DNA of 6,480 bases from Burkholderiaceae bacterium (GTDB lineage: Bacteria; Pseudomonadota; Gammaproteobacteria; Burkholderiales; Burkholderiaceae_D): contig JAIELO010000214.1 of assembly GCA_019752915.1 (NCBI GenBank), forward strand, positions 1 to 6,480. The letters run 5' to 3'. Both the position numbers and the translations under genes were made by a program. The notes below the pieces were generated by a model that saw nothing but the letters and a program-made list of their open reading frames with translations, had not been told where the DNA came from and did no database searches. Shown piece after piece: positions 6,381-6,480 of the stretch. Numbering within the stretch: position 1 is the first letter of the stretch; the number at the start of each line of letters is the position of its first letter.

Positions 6381-6480
6381 GGTATTTCTTTTGCGCACAA
6401 TTAAGCAATAACGCATCTGTTGCCTTATTTTTGCGCGACTCTGTAGAAACAAAAACATCTCAGTTGTTTCGTTGCTCACG

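Larger units (their letters stand above)
6232..6480. other. AT-rich intergenic region upstream of pilM
   Basis: About 250 bases carry no recognisable coding sequence on either strand. GC content falls to about 38% over 6301-6480, against roughly 60% in the pil genes, as expected for a promoter region. It contains the pilM SD, the weak promoter candidate, and two copies of TTTTGCGC (6389-6396 and 6429-6436) 40 bases apart. In many beta- and gammaproteobacteria this position separates pilM from a divergently read penicillin-binding protein gene (ponA/mrcA). No start of such a gene is visible before the window ends. Confidence 0.6.

Overview
The window holds the core type IV pilus (T4P) assembly operon pilM-pilN-pilO-pilP-pilQ, entirely on the minus strand (read from about 6231 down to 1019). 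It is followed on the same strand by the 5' part of a gene for a secreted lipoprotein with bacterial immunoglobulin-like repeats, which runs off the left edge. The base composition (genes by eye near 60% GC), the pilMNOPQ order with very tight junctions, and the two-AMIN-domain PilQ point to a Gram-negative proteobacterium. I favour a betaproteobacterium, possibly Neisseriales, from the general look of the proteins, but the sequence alone does not fix the genus.

Layout, right to left (5' to 3' on the minus strand). 6480-6232 is an AT-rich upstream region (about 38% GC over the last 180 bases) that should carry the operon promoter and perhaps that of a divergent gene outside the window. 6231-5155 is pilM (GTG start). 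5155-4532 is pilN (stop and start overlap as TGATG). 4526-3849 is pilO, after a 5-base gap. 3852-3289 is pilP (ATGA overlap). 3292-1019 is pilQ (ATGA overlap). After 68 bases with no convincing terminator comes the Ig-like lipoprotein gene, from 950 to beyond base 1.

How the genes work together: PilM is the cytoplasmic actin-like protein that binds the N-terminal INLLP segment of PilN. PilN and PilO are bitopic inner-membrane proteins that dimerise through coiled coils and ferredoxin-like periplasmic domains. PilP is an inner-membrane-anchored lipoprotein that ties PilN/PilO to the periplasmic part of PilQ. PilQ is the outer-membrane secretin through which the pilus fibre passes. The set therefore spans the envelope from cytoplasm to cell surface. 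The pilus motors, the platform protein PilC and the pilins are not in this window.

The one non-standard element is the Ig-like (Big_1-type) lipoprotein directly after pilQ, where many beta- and gammaproteobacteria have aroK-aroB. I see no tRNA, rRNA, CRISPR array, insertion sequence or phage gene, and nothing that amounts to an undescribed multi-gene system. The many long plus-strand open frames are antisense shadows of the pil genes.
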